Of a stretch of 64,000 nucleotides of DNA, positions 25,485-34,437 are shown piece by piece. The notes under the pieces were generated by a model. That model searched no databases and was not told where the DNA came from. It saw nothing but the letters and a program-made list of their open reading frames with translations. The stretch is from Catalinimonas alkaloidigena (GTDB lineage: Bacteria > Bacteroidota > Bacteroidia > Cytophagales > Flexibacteraceae). Location of the stretch: the NCBI RefSeq assembly GCF_900100765.1, contig NZ_FNFO01000007.1:293407-357406 (forward strand), written 5' to 3'. The position numbers and the translations under genes were made by a program. Position 1 is the first letter of the stretch; every line of letters begins with the position of its first letter.

Positions 25485-27986
25485 TCAGGGATTCATCAGG
25501 TGGTCGGCCGCCAGAATCAGAAACAGGTAGTCGGTGGTGCCGCCTCCCAGCACGTATTCGGTCTGTTGCCACAGAAAGGGCCAGGTGAGCAGCTCCGGAA
25601 AATCGGGACGGATCAGGGCGGTACCCGAGCCGATGCCCCCGGGAATGTACGACCAGTCGGCCCGGTTAAGGCCGTAGGCCGTCAGTAGCGAGCGCGCGCC
25701 CACGCCCGACGCAAACGAGGCGGTGTTGGTGCCCGGATGGCAGCCCAGCACAAAGTTCATGGCGTGCAGCATGTAGTCGGCAGGAAACAGGTCGGGAAAG
25801 GCGGTGTGCAGGAAGTACTGCTCCACCCCAAAGTGCTGAATGCCCCAACCTGCGCCCCAGATGTTCGGTTCGTAAGGCACGCCGTACGGGGTCTTCTGGC
25901 CTTGGGCATCGATTTGTGCGCGGTATTGTTTCACCGCGTCGCGAATGGTCCGCGTATACTTCTTTTGATTGACCAGCGGCAGGGATCGCCCCACGATCCA
26001 ACCCGTACGGGCGATGTTCTGACGGATCGCCTCGGTCTGGCTGACCAGAAAGTCGGCATACTTCTTTTCCCGGGTGGTGAGCAGAAGTTCGACCGCCGCG
26101 TCGACCCGCTGTAGCGGATTTTTCTCCTGTGTACGGTCCCAGAGCGCCTGCGCAATGGTGAGGCACTCCTGCGCCATCGTCGGGTTGTAGTCTTTCAGGG
26201 CGCGGGCAGCGGCGGCCAGTCCGGCTGCCACCGACAGCTCCCGGCCGGGATTTTCTTCCGTAAACACCCAGCGGTCGTCGGGCGAGCCGGGCTGGCCAAT
26301 CGGCGGCACCGCGGTTAAAGTCGGGTCGGGCTGAAACACCGTGTTGTCGGTCATGGCTGCGGCATCGCCCAACAGCACGTACTGCCGAAGCGAAGGGCAG
26401 ATGATCCCCCGGTACAACCGCCCCAGCGACCGGTACCCTCCGGCGATCGTCAGGACGCCGTGTTCGATCTGCTGGAGGATGTCGGGTTTGCCATCGGGCT
26501 GATGAATTTCCACAACACGCGTCTGCTGGTCGATGGTGGTGTTGTCGTACGCTACGTCGAACGCCTCGTAGGCGAGCGCCAGTCCCTGCACCGTTTTCGC
26601 CTGCGACTCGACCCGCAGGTCGAAGTCACCGGCGTCATGCCATCCGCCCCGGTTCAGTCCCGGCACAGGATCGCCCCCTTGGTAAGACGTCAGCGTCGAG
26701 GGCCCTTGCAGGTAGCCGTCGAAGTGGTTGGTGTCGGTGGGGGCCATGCGGGCGTCGTCGAGGTGACAGAAGTCGTGCCAAACGCGGTAGCGGTCGTTGA
26801 CGCGCATGTGGCACATCTGCACGGGCAGGAAATACTCCAGCGTAGGCTGCCACACCTCGCGCTGGTAAATGTCTTCCTTGATCTGAAACGGCTCAGTGCG
26901 GTAGTCGCCGTATTCCACCTGGTAGAGGCCCGGTTGTTCGACAGACGTGAAATCGAGCTGGTAATAGTGGTACCGCAGAAAGTTGCCCCAGTCGTGAGGG
27001 CGGGTTTCCAGCACCTTTTCCCGTCCGCCGGTTTCGGACACCCGCCACAGAATTGCCGGCGGCGTTCGCGTATCGTGCGGATCGGTTTCGATGACCGCAA
27101 TTTTCTGCTGTTTCGGATGGTAGCCTACCTGCGATACCTGCACGACCGGATCGTGTTGCCAGCCCGGAAGGGCGTGGGGCGTAATGCGCCATTCGATCGC
27201 GTTTTTCGTAGCGCCCCGGGGCACCAGCGACCGTACCACAAACCAGCCGTTGGTATGACGCGCCCGCCCGTCGATCAACTGAAGGCTGTCGCGCTGAAGG
27301 TTTTCGATCACCATTGTCTGGCGCTCGGCTTCGGGCGCCACGACCAGTTGTTTGCCTACGGCCATCGGCACCAGCTGGTAGTCGCCGTTTTCGTCGAGGT
27401 AGCCGGGGCCGTTGGCCTGCGGATGGAAAATGCCCGCCTGTCCGTCCATGTAATACGCCTTTCCGAACAAAATGCCCGGAAACAACTCGAAGTTGAACCC
27501 TACTTTGCCGACCCAGGCCTCGGGGAGCGGCTCGTCGAGGTCGACACTGATGCGGAACGCCTTTCCTTCGGGGCGCACTTTCAGGACATAGCTGAACTGC
27601 AGGTCGGGATAAATCACCGGATTGAAGCCCTTGCGGTCTTTTTCCGGATCAGGATAGGCCATCCGAACGCTAATTTCCTGCGTGGCCGGATCGACCTGCC
27701 GTTCGCCCACTTTGGGAACGGGCTGCCACTGGCCGGGCGTCGGCTCCAGCCGCAAATCGCCGTTGGTCGCCACGCGCAGCCCGTTCTGAATGATGCCGAC
27801 ACCGCCCTGGTGGCCTTCCGGATAAAAATCGTGCGCCAGCATCACGTTCAGGCCGGGCATTTCCAGGTATTCCTGTGCGTTGAGCCGAAGCGTGGTGTCG
27901 GGAGAAGTCGCCGGTGTTTGTGCGGAAAGGCCCAGCATGCCGGCCAGCCAAAAGAAGGTGCTGAGCAAAAAAGCGCTGCGTGTCAT
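25485..27986 (-). CDS. Glycoside hydrolase family 9 protein
   Basis: 833 residues from ATG 27986; ATG 27998 is a close alternative. A signal peptide ends near GMLGLSAQ. A long N-terminal beta-rich part (to about residue 270) precedes an Ig-like CelD_N domain (VVQVSQVGYHPKQQKIAVIE) and a GH9 (alpha/alpha)6 domain. The GH9 signature GGWHDAGDFD, with the catalytic base Asp, is intact. GCHPGTNTASFASGVGARS and QQTEYVLGGGTTDYLF match the C-terminal active-site region, with Glu as the likely acid. GH9 enzymes cut beta-1,4-glucans or act as exo-glucosaminidases. No T9SS sorting domain is seen, so periplasmic action is likely. Confidence 0.85.
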   Translation of the reverse strand: MTRSAFLLSTFFWLAGMLGLSAQTPATSPDTTLRLNAQEYLEMPGLNVMLAHDFYPEGHQGGVGIIQNGLRVATNGDLRLEPTPGQWQPVPKVGERQVDPATQEISVRMAYPDPEKDRKGFNPVIYPDLQFSYVLKVRPEGKAFRISVDLDEPLPEAWVGKVGFNFELFPGILFGKAYYMDGQAGIFHPQANGPGYLDENGDYQLVPMAVGKQLVVAPEAERQTMVIENLQRDSLQLIDGRARHTNGWFVVRSLVPRGATKNAIEWRITPHALPGWQHDPVVQVSQVGYHPKQQKIAVIETDPHDTRTPPAILWRVSETGGREKVLETRPHDWGNFLRYHYYQLDFTSVEQPGLYQVEYGDYRTEPFQIKEDIYQREVWQPTLEYFLPVQMCHMRVNDRYRVWHDFCHLDDARMAPTDTNHFDGYLQGPSTLTSYQGGDPVPGLNRGGWHDAGDFDLRVESQAKTVQGLALAYEAFDVAYDNTTIDQQTRVVEIHQPDGKPDILQQIEHGVLTIAGGYRSLGRLYRGIICPSLRQYVLLGDAAAMTDNTVFQPDPTLTAVPPIGQPGSPDDRWVFTEENPGRELSVAAGLAAAARALKDYNPTMAQECLTIAQALWDRTQEKNPLQRVDAAVELLLTTREKKYADFLVSQTEAIRQNIARTGWIVGRSLPLVNQKKYTRTIRDAVKQYRAQIDAQGQKTPYGVPYEPNIWGAGWGIQHFGVEQYFLHTAFPDLFPADYMLHAMNFVLGCHPGTNTASFASGVGARSLLTAYGLNRADWSYIPGGIGSGTALIRPDFPELLTWPFLWQQTEYVLGGGTTDYLFLILAADHLMNP

Positions 27987-28140
27987 GGAAAAAAGCATTC
28001 TTTATCGGTACAAGGAAAAGAAGAGGGCCAACCGGGCGACATACTCGCTTCGGAAGAAAGGGCTCCAGCGAAATGAAGCATCGGAAGAATTACGTGTGGA
28101 AAATCAGGGCATCGCGCTTTCTTATGAAAATCTAATTAAC

Positions 28141-28148
28141 TAATTTTG
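28141..28148 (+). promoter_or_regulatory. Promoter -7 box (TAATTTTG) of the rpsP operon
   Basis: A full TAnnTTTG match 53 nt before the rpsP ATG. The expected -33 region holds only TTTC. It is the likely main promoter of rpsP-rimM-trmD. Confidence 0.55.
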
Positions 28149-28201
28149 CCGCCCTGTTTCCGGCGGACGGGCTCCGTCATTAAACACTAACGCATAGATC
28201 C

Positions 28202-28756
28202 ATGCCCTTAAAAATCAGATTAACTCGTCGTGGCCGTAAAAAACTGGCCTTGTTCGATGTAGTAGTAGCCGATTCGCGTTCGCCGCGAGATGGCCGTTTT
28301 GTCGAGAAAATCGGCACGTACAATCCTAACACCAACCCTGCAACCATCGACCTGAACGAAGACAAAGCGCTTCAGTGGTTGCAGAATGGGGCCCAGCCGA
28401 GCGACACCGTGCGCGCCATGCTGTCGTACAAAGGCGTACTGTTGCGTCGGCACCTGCAAGCGGGTGTGCGCAAAGGAGCACTGACGGCAGAGCAAGCGGA
28501 CGAAAAGTTTGCTACCTGGAAAGAAGAAAAAGAAGCCAAAATTACCGGCAAGGTGGACCAGCTGGCACAGAAACGTGCCGACGCGCAGAAAGCACGTCTG
28601 GCTGCCGAAGCCAAGGTAAACGAAGCCCGTGCCGAAGCGCAGCGTAAGCGCGAAGAAGAAGCACGCGCTGCTGCGGAAGCCGAATCCGCTGCTGCCAACG
28701 CAGAAGGCGGTGAAGAAGGCGAAGCAGAAGCACCGGCTGAAGAGACACAGGAGTAG
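28202..28756 (+). CDS. rpsP: 30S ribosomal protein S16 with long charged C-terminal tail
   Basis: 184 residues. The first 80 (MPLKIRLTRRGRKKLALFDV, then SPRDGRFVEKIGTYNPNTNP, WLQNGAQPSDTVRAML) are canonical S16. The remainder is an Ala/Glu/Lys/Arg-rich coiled coil, as is common in Bacteroidota, and doubles the length of the E. coli protein (82). S16 helps assemble the 30S body. First gene of the rpsP-rimM-trmD cluster. Confidence 0.97.
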   Translation: MPLKIRLTRRGRKKLALFDVVVADSRSPRDGRFVEKIGTYNPNTNPATIDLNEDKALQWLQNGAQPSDTVRAMLSYKGVLLRRHLQAGVRKGALTAEQADEKFATWKEEKEAKITGKVDQLAQKRADAQKARLAAEAKVNEARAEAQRKREEEARAAAEAESAAANAEGGEEGEAEAPAEETQE

Positions 28757-28761
28757 TCCCT

Positions 28762-29304
28762 ATGAATCCGGAAGAGTGCTTTTTGCTGGGAACCGTGCGT
28801 AAGCCCCACGGCTTGCGCGGAGAGCTGAGCATTTTTCTGGACGTAGACGATCCCGGTCGATACGAACATTTGGAATCAGTCTTGGTAGAACTCCGTCAGG
28901 AAGACGGCTCTGCCCGACTGATTCCTTTTTTTGTGGAGTCCATGCGCCTGACGGGCCCCCTGACGCTGATGCGGTTGGAGGGACTCGGTTCGCTCGAAGA
29001 AGCGGAGCCGTTTCGGGGCGCACGGCTTTTCTTACCCCTGGAGGCATTGCCTCCGCTCAAAGGCGATCAGTTTTATTACCACGAAATTCTGGGCTTTCGG
29101 ATCGTCGACGAGGCGATGGGCCCGCTGGGCGAAATAACCGACGTGTACGAATTGCCCGCCCAGGACCTGATCGTGATGCAGTACCGCGAAAGCGAGATCC
29201 TGATTCCGATTCAGGATGAAGTGGTAAAAGGCGTCGACCGCACCAAGCGCGAGTTGTATTGCCACCTGCCCGACGGCCTGCTCGACATCTACCTCAATTC
29301 GTAA
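28762..29304 (+). CDS. rimM: 16S rRNA processing protein RimM
   Basis: 180 residues, 5 nt after rpsP. FLLGTVRKPHGLRGELSIFL is the RimM N-terminal barrel start; the PRC-barrel C-terminal half reads YYHEILGFRIVDEAMGPLG, then LPAQDLIVMQY and ILIPIQDEVVKGVD. RimM binds ribosomal protein S19 and assists maturation of the 30S head. The order rpsP-rimM-trmD-rplS is conserved across bacteria. Confidence 0.96.
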   Translation: MNPEECFLLGTVRKPHGLRGELSIFLDVDDPGRYEHLESVLVELRQEDGSARLIPFFVESMRLTGPLTLMRLEGLGSLEEAEPFRGARLFLPLEALPPLKGDQFYYHEILGFRIVDEAMGPLGEITDVYELPAQDLIVMQYRESEILIPIQDEVVKGVDRTKRELYCHLPDGLLDIYLNS

Positions 29305-29323
29305 GCTTTTTTGACCCACGCCC

Positions 29324-30004
29324 ATGCGCCTGGACATCATTACCTGTCTGCCTAAAATTCTGGAAAGTCCGTTCGATCAGTCGATTCTGAAGCGGGCGCA
29401 ACAGAAAGGCCTGGTGGAGGTGCATGTCCACGACTTGCGCGACTATTCGCCGTTCAAGCACCGGCAGGTAGACGATTATGCTTATGGAGGCGGGGCTGGC
29501 ATGGTCCTGATGACCGAACCGATTGCCCGCTGCATTCGGCACCTGAGCGAAGCACGGAATTACGACGCGGTGGTCTACATGACGCCCGACGGAAAGCGGT
29601 TCGACCAGCCCATGGCCAACCAACTTTCGTTGCTGAAAAACATCATTTTGCTGTGTGGACATTACAAAGGCGTGGACGAACGCATCCGCGAGAAATTTGT
29701 GACCCACGAAATCAGCATCGGCGACTACGTTTTGTCGGGGGGAGAGCTGGCGGCTGCGGTGGTGGCCGATGCGCTGATCCGCCTGCTGCCAGGCGTATTG
29801 TCGGACGAGACCTCGGCACTGACCGACTCGTTTCAGGACGGGCTACTGGCTCCGCCGGTCTATACCCGGCCCGCCGATTTCGAAGGCATGCGGGTGCCCG
29901 ACATCCTCTTGTCGGGCCACGAAGCGGCCATCGAACAGTGGCGTTACGACCAAGCCTTGGCCCGTACCCGCGAGCGTCGGCCCGATCTGCTGAAAGAAGA
30001 CTGA
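29324..30004 (+). CDS. trmD: tRNA (guanine37-N1)-methyltransferase
   Basis: 226 residues. [20 protein letters not shown], then [28 protein letters not shown] and [16 protein letters not shown] form the SPOUT-class knot that binds SAM. TrmD methylates G37 next to the anticodon to prevent +1 frameshifts. It lies 19 nt after rimM. rplS follows after 110 nt with its own -7 box. Confidence 0.97.
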   Translation: MRLDIITCLPKILESPFDQSILKRAQQKGLVEVHVHDLRDYSPFKHRQVDDYAYGGGAGMVLMTEPIARCIRHLSEARNYDAVVYMTPDGKRFDQPMANQLSLLKNIILLCGHYKGVDERIREKFVTHEISIGDYVLSGGELAAAVVADALIRLLPGVLSDETSALTDSFQDGLLAPPVYTRPADFEGMRVPDILLSGHEAAIEQWRYDQALARTRERRPDLLKED

Positions 30005-30064
30005 ATCTTACCTTTTTAGGCAAGGATTTTGTCGGTTCTTCTGATTTTTCTCTGAAAAAACTTC

Positions 30065-30072
30065 TATATTTG
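30065..30072 (+). promoter_or_regulatory. Promoter -7 box (TATATTTG) of rplS
   Basis: A full TAnnTTTG match in the trmD-rplS gap, 42 nt before the rplS ATG. It suggests L19 has a promoter separate from the rest of the operon. Confidence 0.55.
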
Positions 30073-30114
30073 CACTCCTTTTCGCAATAGAATCTCACTT
30101 AGCCGCTTCCAGTC

Positions 30115-30489
30115 ATGAGCGATATTATCAAATTCATTGAGCAGGACTTCGGTGCCGACGCACGGAAGAACTTCCCTTCCTTTCACGCCGGAGATACGGT
30201 GAACGTACACGTTAGAATCCGTGAAGGAAACAAAGAACGTATTCAGCAATTCCAGGGGACGGTGATTCAGCGTCGTAATCCCAACAGCAACGGCGAAACT
30301 TTCACCGTGCGTAAAGTGTCCAACGGAATTGGGGTGGAGCGGATTTTCCCGATTCTTTCGCCAAGCATCGAAAAAATCGAAGTGTTGCGCGAAGGTCGCG
30401 TGCGTCGTGCGCGCTTGTTCTACCTGCGCGGACGTTATGGCAAATCTGCCAAAATCAAAGAAAAGCGTCACTTCCGGGAGTCGAAATAA
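30115..30489 (+). CDS. rplS: 50S ribosomal protein L19
   Basis: 124 residues. [20 protein letters not shown] followed by [30 protein letters not shown] and [19 protein letters not shown] are the family's conserved blocks. L19 sits at the 30S-50S interface. Last gene of the cluster; a strong terminator follows 25 nt after the stop. Confidence 0.97.
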   Translation: MSDIIKFIEQDFGADARKNFPSFHAGDTVNVHVRIREGNKERIQQFQGTVIQRRNPNSNGETFTVRKVSNGIGVERIFPILSPSIEKIEVLREGRVRRARLFYLRGRYGKSAKIKEKRHFRESK

Positions 30490-30514
30490 GGTTACTCCTG
30501 ATACCTCATTGCAC

Positions 30515-30541
30515 AAGCCAGTCCTCGACTGGCTTTTTTTA
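30515..30541 (+). terminator. Rho-independent terminator of rplS
   Basis: A 9-bp stem AAGCCAGTC / GACTGGCTT with loop CTC is followed by an eight-base T tract. Confidence 0.93.
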
Positions 30542-30554
30542 TGCCCTCCTTTTT

Positions 30555-32189
30555 CTACTCCGCCTTTCGGGCGGCGGGGTTGTACAGCACAAAATAGTCG
30601 GCGCGTCCCTGGCGGTCGGTCATGAACGAACTGACGTGGTCGAACGCCAGAGAATCCTCTGCCTGTTGAAATACGTCCCACTGTTCCTGATTGAGCACCA
30701 GCACTTCCGGCGACGCTGACCGGTAGCGCTGCCGCAGCGTGTCCAGATCCTGCACCTCTTCCACGTGTGGAAAGCGCGTTTCCAAGTAGAAAAACAGACT
30801 CGGGGGATGCCCGAACGGATTCGCAATGGTGATGCGGCTGTTGGGAAGCGCGCGGACCTCGGCTTGCAGCGCTACCCGCCGGGTAGCGTCCTTGAGCTGA
30901 TCGACCTGCGGCATCAACACGCCCCACGCCGCTGCCTGGAATAGGAACGCCGTGGTTACCAGCAGCGGGACGTAATAGAATTTACGCCACGAAATGCTGG
31001 TGAACACGTGCAGGGCCAGTAGCACTACGCCCACTGCTGTGGCGGTGATCCGCAGCGCCGAGGGGACCGGCAACCACCAGGGGGCCAGGGCCAAACCCGC
31101 GAACAGGACGCCCGTCAAACCGAACGAGAACCACAGAACCGCCCGCGGCGGACGGCCTTCTCCGGATGATAATGCTTCCATTTGCCGGGCAATCAGCAGC
31201 GCCAGCGGCACATGCGCGGCAATGACGTAAGCGGGTAATTTGCTGGGCGAGAACTCGTAAATCAGCCAGCCGGCCACAAACCAGCTCCCCAACAACAGGG
31301 TGTTTTTGTCGCGTAGTATCACACCCCGGATGCCCTGCCAGACCGCCTGTGGAAAAAAGAGAAAATACGGAAGGAAGGCGACGAGCATGCCCAGGAGGTG
31401 CGTGCCGGGAGGGCCGGTTTGCCCCAGCACACTGCTGTTGATGCGCTTCAGAATGTACCAATCGATGAGCCAGTTGATGAACGTTCCCCCGTCCGACTGG
31501 GTCGTCAGGTAACCCCAGTAATACAGCGGAAGGCATGCCAGCGGCAAACCGAACCACGGATGAAGGCGCAGCAGATTCCACCGGTTGGGGTGCAGTAGGA
31601 GTAGTAGCCCGCCGAACAAGCCGGCGAAAATCACGATGGGGGGGCCTTTGGTCAATAGCGCCAGCGCAAACGAAATCCAGAACGCCAGCACGGCCCACCA
31701 CGCGCGTTCCTGCAACACGAACAGCAGCGCAAAGCCGCACGCCGTAGTGAAAAAAAGCAACGTGGCGTCGGTTACCGCGATCTTGCCCAATGTCGGTACC
31801 AACAGCGATGTGCCTAGCACCATCATGCCCCAAAACGCGGTTGGCCGGCCCCAGAAACGTTGCCCCGCCACAAACACCAGGGCCAACGTCAGGAGGGTGA
31901 AGACTGAGGAGGAAAAACGTACGCTGAACGCGTTAATGCCGAACAGGGGGTAGGTCAGGGCGATGTTCCAGAAATGCAGCGGCGTTTTCCGGTGAATCTC
32001 CGACCACGGAAACGCAGGAACGAGCCAGTTGCCGGTGGTCTGCATCCGGTAGGCAAATCCGGCGTAAGCCGCTTCGTCCTGATCCCACAAGCTGATGGCG
32101 TGGTTGTTCAGAAACACCAGAAAGACCAGCAGCAGAAATCCCAACCAGGGGAGCGAGGAGCGGTGGGAAGAAAGAAACGCTCTTTTCAT
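30555..32189 (-). CDS. ArnT-like glycosyltransferase family 39 membrane protein
   Basis: 544 residues with about 12 membrane helices. After the first helix, ISLWDQDEAAYAGFAYRM carries the DxDE-type acidic motif of the GT39/ArnT (GT-C) fold, and WSEIHRKTPLHFW is the typical periplasmic loop with the RKPPL-like motif. Such enzymes use polyprenyl-phosphate sugars to glycosylate lipid A, proteins or other acceptors outside the membrane. The C-terminal 150 residues form a soluble domain. The acceptor is unknown. Single gene, divergent from DUF493. Confidence 0.88.
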   Translation of the reverse strand: MKRAFLSSHRSSLPWLGFLLLVFLVFLNNHAISLWDQDEAAYAGFAYRMQTTGNWLVPAFPWSEIHRKTPLHFWNIALTYPLFGINAFSVRFSSSVFTLLTLALVFVAGQRFWGRPTAFWGMMVLGTSLLVPTLGKIAVTDATLLFFTTACGFALLFVLQERAWWAVLAFWISFALALLTKGPPIVIFAGLFGGLLLLLHPNRWNLLRLHPWFGLPLACLPLYYWGYLTTQSDGGTFINWLIDWYILKRINSSVLGQTGPPGTHLLGMLVAFLPYFLFFPQAVWQGIRGVILRDKNTLLLGSWFVAGWLIYEFSPSKLPAYVIAAHVPLALLIARQMEALSSGEGRPPRAVLWFSFGLTGVLFAGLALAPWWLPVPSALRITATAVGVVLLALHVFTSISWRKFYYVPLLVTTAFLFQAAAWGVLMPQVDQLKDATRRVALQAEVRALPNSRITIANPFGHPPSLFFYLETRFPHVEEVQDLDTLRQRYRSASPEVLVLNQEQWDVFQQAEDSLAFDHVSSFMTDRQGRADYFVLYNPAARKAE

Positions 32190-32312
32190 AACAACACGGC
32201 CACTAGGAGCGCGTGGACGACTTTTTTCGTATTTTACAGATACCGACTGGCGGCCAGCTTCGTGTGAGGCCGCAAATTACCGGATTTGCGCGGATCGGAA
32301 GGGAGGCCGGGC

Positions 32313-32320
32313 TACCTTTG
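32313..32320 (+). promoter_or_regulatory. Promoter -7 box (TACCTTTG) of the DUF493 gene
   Basis: A full TAnnTTTG match 61 nt before the DUF493 ATG, with TTTG 24 nt upstream (32285-32288) as a possible, slightly distant -33 element. Confidence 0.5.
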
Positions 32321-32381
32321 CCGGGGCAATCTGGTACGGCAGCATGAAACTTTTCTGGTTCGCCCGTAAGTTCTAGTCACG

Positions 32382-32645
32382 ATGAGAGATACAACATTCG
32401 ATAAATTGCAGGAGACGTTGGAAGAGCAGTTTACTTGGCCTACCAAGTACCTCTTCAAGTTCATCGTCGATAAAGATAACCAGCAGCCGGTGCTGGACCT
32501 GTTCGACGACGCTCAGTTCAAACGGCGGCCGTCGCGGAACGGCAAGTACGTCAGCCTGACTGCATTGGTGCGCATGCCTAGCAGCGATGCTGTCATCGAC
32601 ATTTACCGAAAGGCGGCGACCATCAAAGGCGTCATTACCTTATAA
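32382..32645 (+). CDS. DUF493 (YbeD-like) family protein
   Basis: 87 residues. The pattern FTWPTKYLFKFIVDKDNQQP, then SRNGKYVSLTALVRMPSSDA and VIDIYRKAATIKGVITL fits the ferredoxin-like DUF493/YbeD family ('P..f.fKfi', 'S..gkY.s.t', 'Y..l..i.gV...L'). YbeD-like proteins are small cytoplasmic proteins, proposed to be regulatory like ACT domains. Monocistronic, ends with a terminator. Confidence 0.88.
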   Translation: MRDTTFDKLQETLEEQFTWPTKYLFKFIVDKDNQQPVLDLFDDAQFKRRPSRNGKYVSLTALVRMPSSDAVIDIYRKAATIKGVITL

Positions 32646-32666
32646 CGTTGAAAAGATATTCGACAG

Positions 32667-32701
32667 AGGGCCTGCGCTAGACCAGCGTATGCCCTTTTTT
32701 T
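32667..32701 (+). terminator. Rho-independent terminator of the DUF493 gene
   Basis: An outer stem AGGGC / GCCCT encloses an inner CGCT / AGCG stem, followed by eight T's. The T tract overlaps the stop codon of the convergent ceramidase-like gene. Confidence 0.8.
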
Positions 32702-34067
32702 ATGGTGCCCTCCGTTCCATGATCTGCCCGAGCCGCCCGATCATCTCCACGAGGTAAGGCCCCCCTTCCGGCCCGGTGAAGTTCATCACCCGCGTCTCGT
32801 ACTTATCCAGATTGTAATATTTTTTGGGCGTGATGTAGCCCATGTAGCCGCCGTTGAAACTGGTGAGGATCAACGGGGACGCCGCTGCGGCGCGGGTCGC
32901 ATCATCGGTAAGTTCTCCGGAAAAATCGGCCGGAATGCCCACGAAGACCAGACTACCGATGCGCAGTGCGGTGAGCGAAGTAGTGTATTTCCCAAACAAT
33001 CCGTGGAAGACCCAGGGCGTGAACCGCAAGTAGCGGCCCAGGCGCAGTTGCGGTTTGTCGAACGCTAGCGGAATCTGGACCGCATCCAGCCGCCGCGTTG
33101 TGGAGAAGTGCAACGAATCGAGGGCACGACACACTTCGCCCGCCAGGCCATCGCCGATCAGCCGGGCCTTGGCCACGCCGGTGATGGAAGCCGGTGACTG
33201 GTTGCCGTGGCTGCCGACCGCTCCGGCACTGAAGGCCGCCAGTTCGACGCGACTTTGCGTTTCCACCTGATGCGAAAAATACCCGGGATAGTCGGCCGAG
33301 AGGCGCAGGTCTTTCATGCCCAGGCTGGTGGCGTGAGCCGTGTAAGTGGTCAGGGTCGCCAGCGCGCCGTCCTGTTTTCGGAACACGACCGTATGGAGCA
33401 CGTCGTCCAGTTCGCCCTCCTCGTGCATGACACGGTTCTGCACAAACGTAGGAACATGGGTTTCGGTGTAGGCTACCTCGCAGGGTTGCAGGGTGGCGGC
33501 GGCCTGTCGGGTCGCGTGCTGCAGTTGCGTCACCAACCGCTCCAGCGCGTCTTCGTCAAATTTCCCGGCCAGTACGAAACCGCCCAAGCGGGGTGCCCAC
33601 CCGCCGAACGAATGGTGCGAATGGGTGGCGGTGAGGTAGACAAAATCGACCGGAAAAGCGTCGGTGCGGAGAGCGGCCTGCAAGCGTTCGGTCAGTTCCG
33701 GGGGAGCAATCAGCAGATCCATCGCGAAATAAGCCACCCGCCGCTGCCCGTTGTCCAACACAAATACCCGTGCGTAAACCGAATCCACCACCTGCTCGTA
33801 CGAAGCGCCCAGCCGGTTGCCGTATCCGGCCAGCGGGCTGAGGTGATCGGGCGTCAGGTTTACTTTGGCCCAGCCGACCCGCAACGCCTCACCGGCCACC
33901 GGCACCTCGGGGGTGCTCGCCTGTTGTAACGCTTCCAGGGCCTGCGTGTACCCTTGCCAGTCCGTGTAGGGCGTCTGGTCGATAGGACGAAGGGTAAGCA
34001 ACCCGAGTAGCAGGAAAATACCGAGAAACAAGGAAAGGATACGGAGAAAACGCCTGAGCAACGTCAT
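32700..34067 (-). CDS. Neutral/alkaline ceramidase-like protein
   Basis: 455 residues from ATG 34067; longer readings would cross the tRNA-Leu gene. One N-terminal membrane helix (FLRILSLFLGIFLLLGLLTL) anchors a periplasmic domain. LRVGWAKVNLTPDHLSPLAGYG, then VAYFAMDLLIAPPEL and VYLTATHSHHSFGGW (zinc-site His residues) match the N-terminal domain of neutral ceramidases. The usual C-terminal Ig-like domain is missing, as in many Bacteroidota homologues. It may act on sphingolipids, which some Bacteroidota make, or on another amide. The start codon is only 5 nt after the tRNA terminator's U tract. Confidence 0.82.
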   Translation of the reverse strand: MTLLRRFLRILSLFLGIFLLLGLLTLRPIDQTPYTDWQGYTQALEALQQASTPEVPVAGEALRVGWAKVNLTPDHLSPLAGYGNRLGASYEQVVDSVYARVFVLDNGQRRVAYFAMDLLIAPPELTERLQAALRTDAFPVDFVYLTATHSHHSFGGWAPRLGGFVLAGKFDEDALERLVTQLQHATRQAAATLQPCEVAYTETHVPTFVQNRVMHEEGELDDVLHTVVFRKQDGALATLTTYTAHATSLGMKDLRLSADYPGYFSHQVETQSRVELAAFSAGAVGSHGNQSPASITGVAKARLIGDGLAGEVCRALDSLHFSTTRRLDAVQIPLAFDKPQLRLGRYLRFTPWVFHGLFGKYTTSLTALRIGSLVFVGIPADFSGELTDDATRAAAASPLILTSFNGGYMGYITPKKYYNLDKYETRVMNFTGPEGGPYLVEMIGRLGQIMERRAP

Positions 34068-34072
34068 AGAAG

Positions 34073-34100
34073 AAAAAAAGCAGCTTCGTGCAAAGCTGCT
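34073..34100 (-). terminator. Rho-independent terminator of the tRNA pair
   Basis: An 8-bp stem AGCAGCTT / AAGCTGCT with a 6-nt loop is followed by seven U's on the minus strand, directly downstream of tRNA-Leu. Confidence 0.88.
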
Positions 34101-34104
34101 CAAG

Positions 34105-34190
34105 TACCAGGAGCGGGACTTGAACCCGCACGACCCGTAAAGGTCACAAGATTTTAAGTCTTGCGTGTCTACCGATTCCACCATCCCGGC
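34105..34190 (-). tRNA. tRNA-Leu (anticodon TAA)
   Basis: 86 nt on the minus strand with a long variable arm, as expected for Leu. The acceptor stem GCCGGGA pairs with TCCTGGT (two G-T pairs), discriminator A. The anticodon arm CAAGA-CTTAAAA-TCTTG gives TAA, and the T loop has GGTTCAAGTCC. CCA is not encoded. Confidence 0.96.
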
Positions 34191-34220
34191 AACCTTTTTC
34201 GCCGGAGGGCAAAAAAAAAG

Positions 34221-34293
34221 AGCGAGAGACGGGGTTCGAACCCGCGACCTCGACCTTGGCAAGGTCGCGCTCTACCAGCTGAGCTACTCTCGC
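34221..34293 (-). tRNA. tRNA-Gly (anticodon GCC)
   Basis: 73 nt on the minus strand. The acceptor GCGAGAG pairs perfectly with CTCTCGC, discriminator T. The anticodon loop TTGCCAA gives GCC, and the T loop has GGTTCGAACCC. It lies 30 nt upstream of tRNA-Leu and is likely co-transcribed. Confidence 0.97.
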
Positions 34294-34437
34294 GTTACTC
34301 CCTTTTTCAAAAGAGTGGTGCAAATGTAAGCACTCCCGCGCGAATGTCAAGTGTTCCGCCCTAGATTTTTATCCACATCCGATTATGGAGTGCTCGCGGT
34401 CTGCCGTGCCTCCGTTGGCCTGGCCCGTCGCTGAGGC

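Noticed and set aside
26460..28076. A 538-codon plus-strand open frame
   Set aside because: Fully antisense to the GH9 gene, with the Arg/His/Val-rich composition typical of shadows of GC-rich genes.
34068..34262. N-terminal extension of the ceramidase-like protein
   Set aside because: It would translate through tRNA-Leu and its terminator; the membrane helix begins right after ATG 34067.
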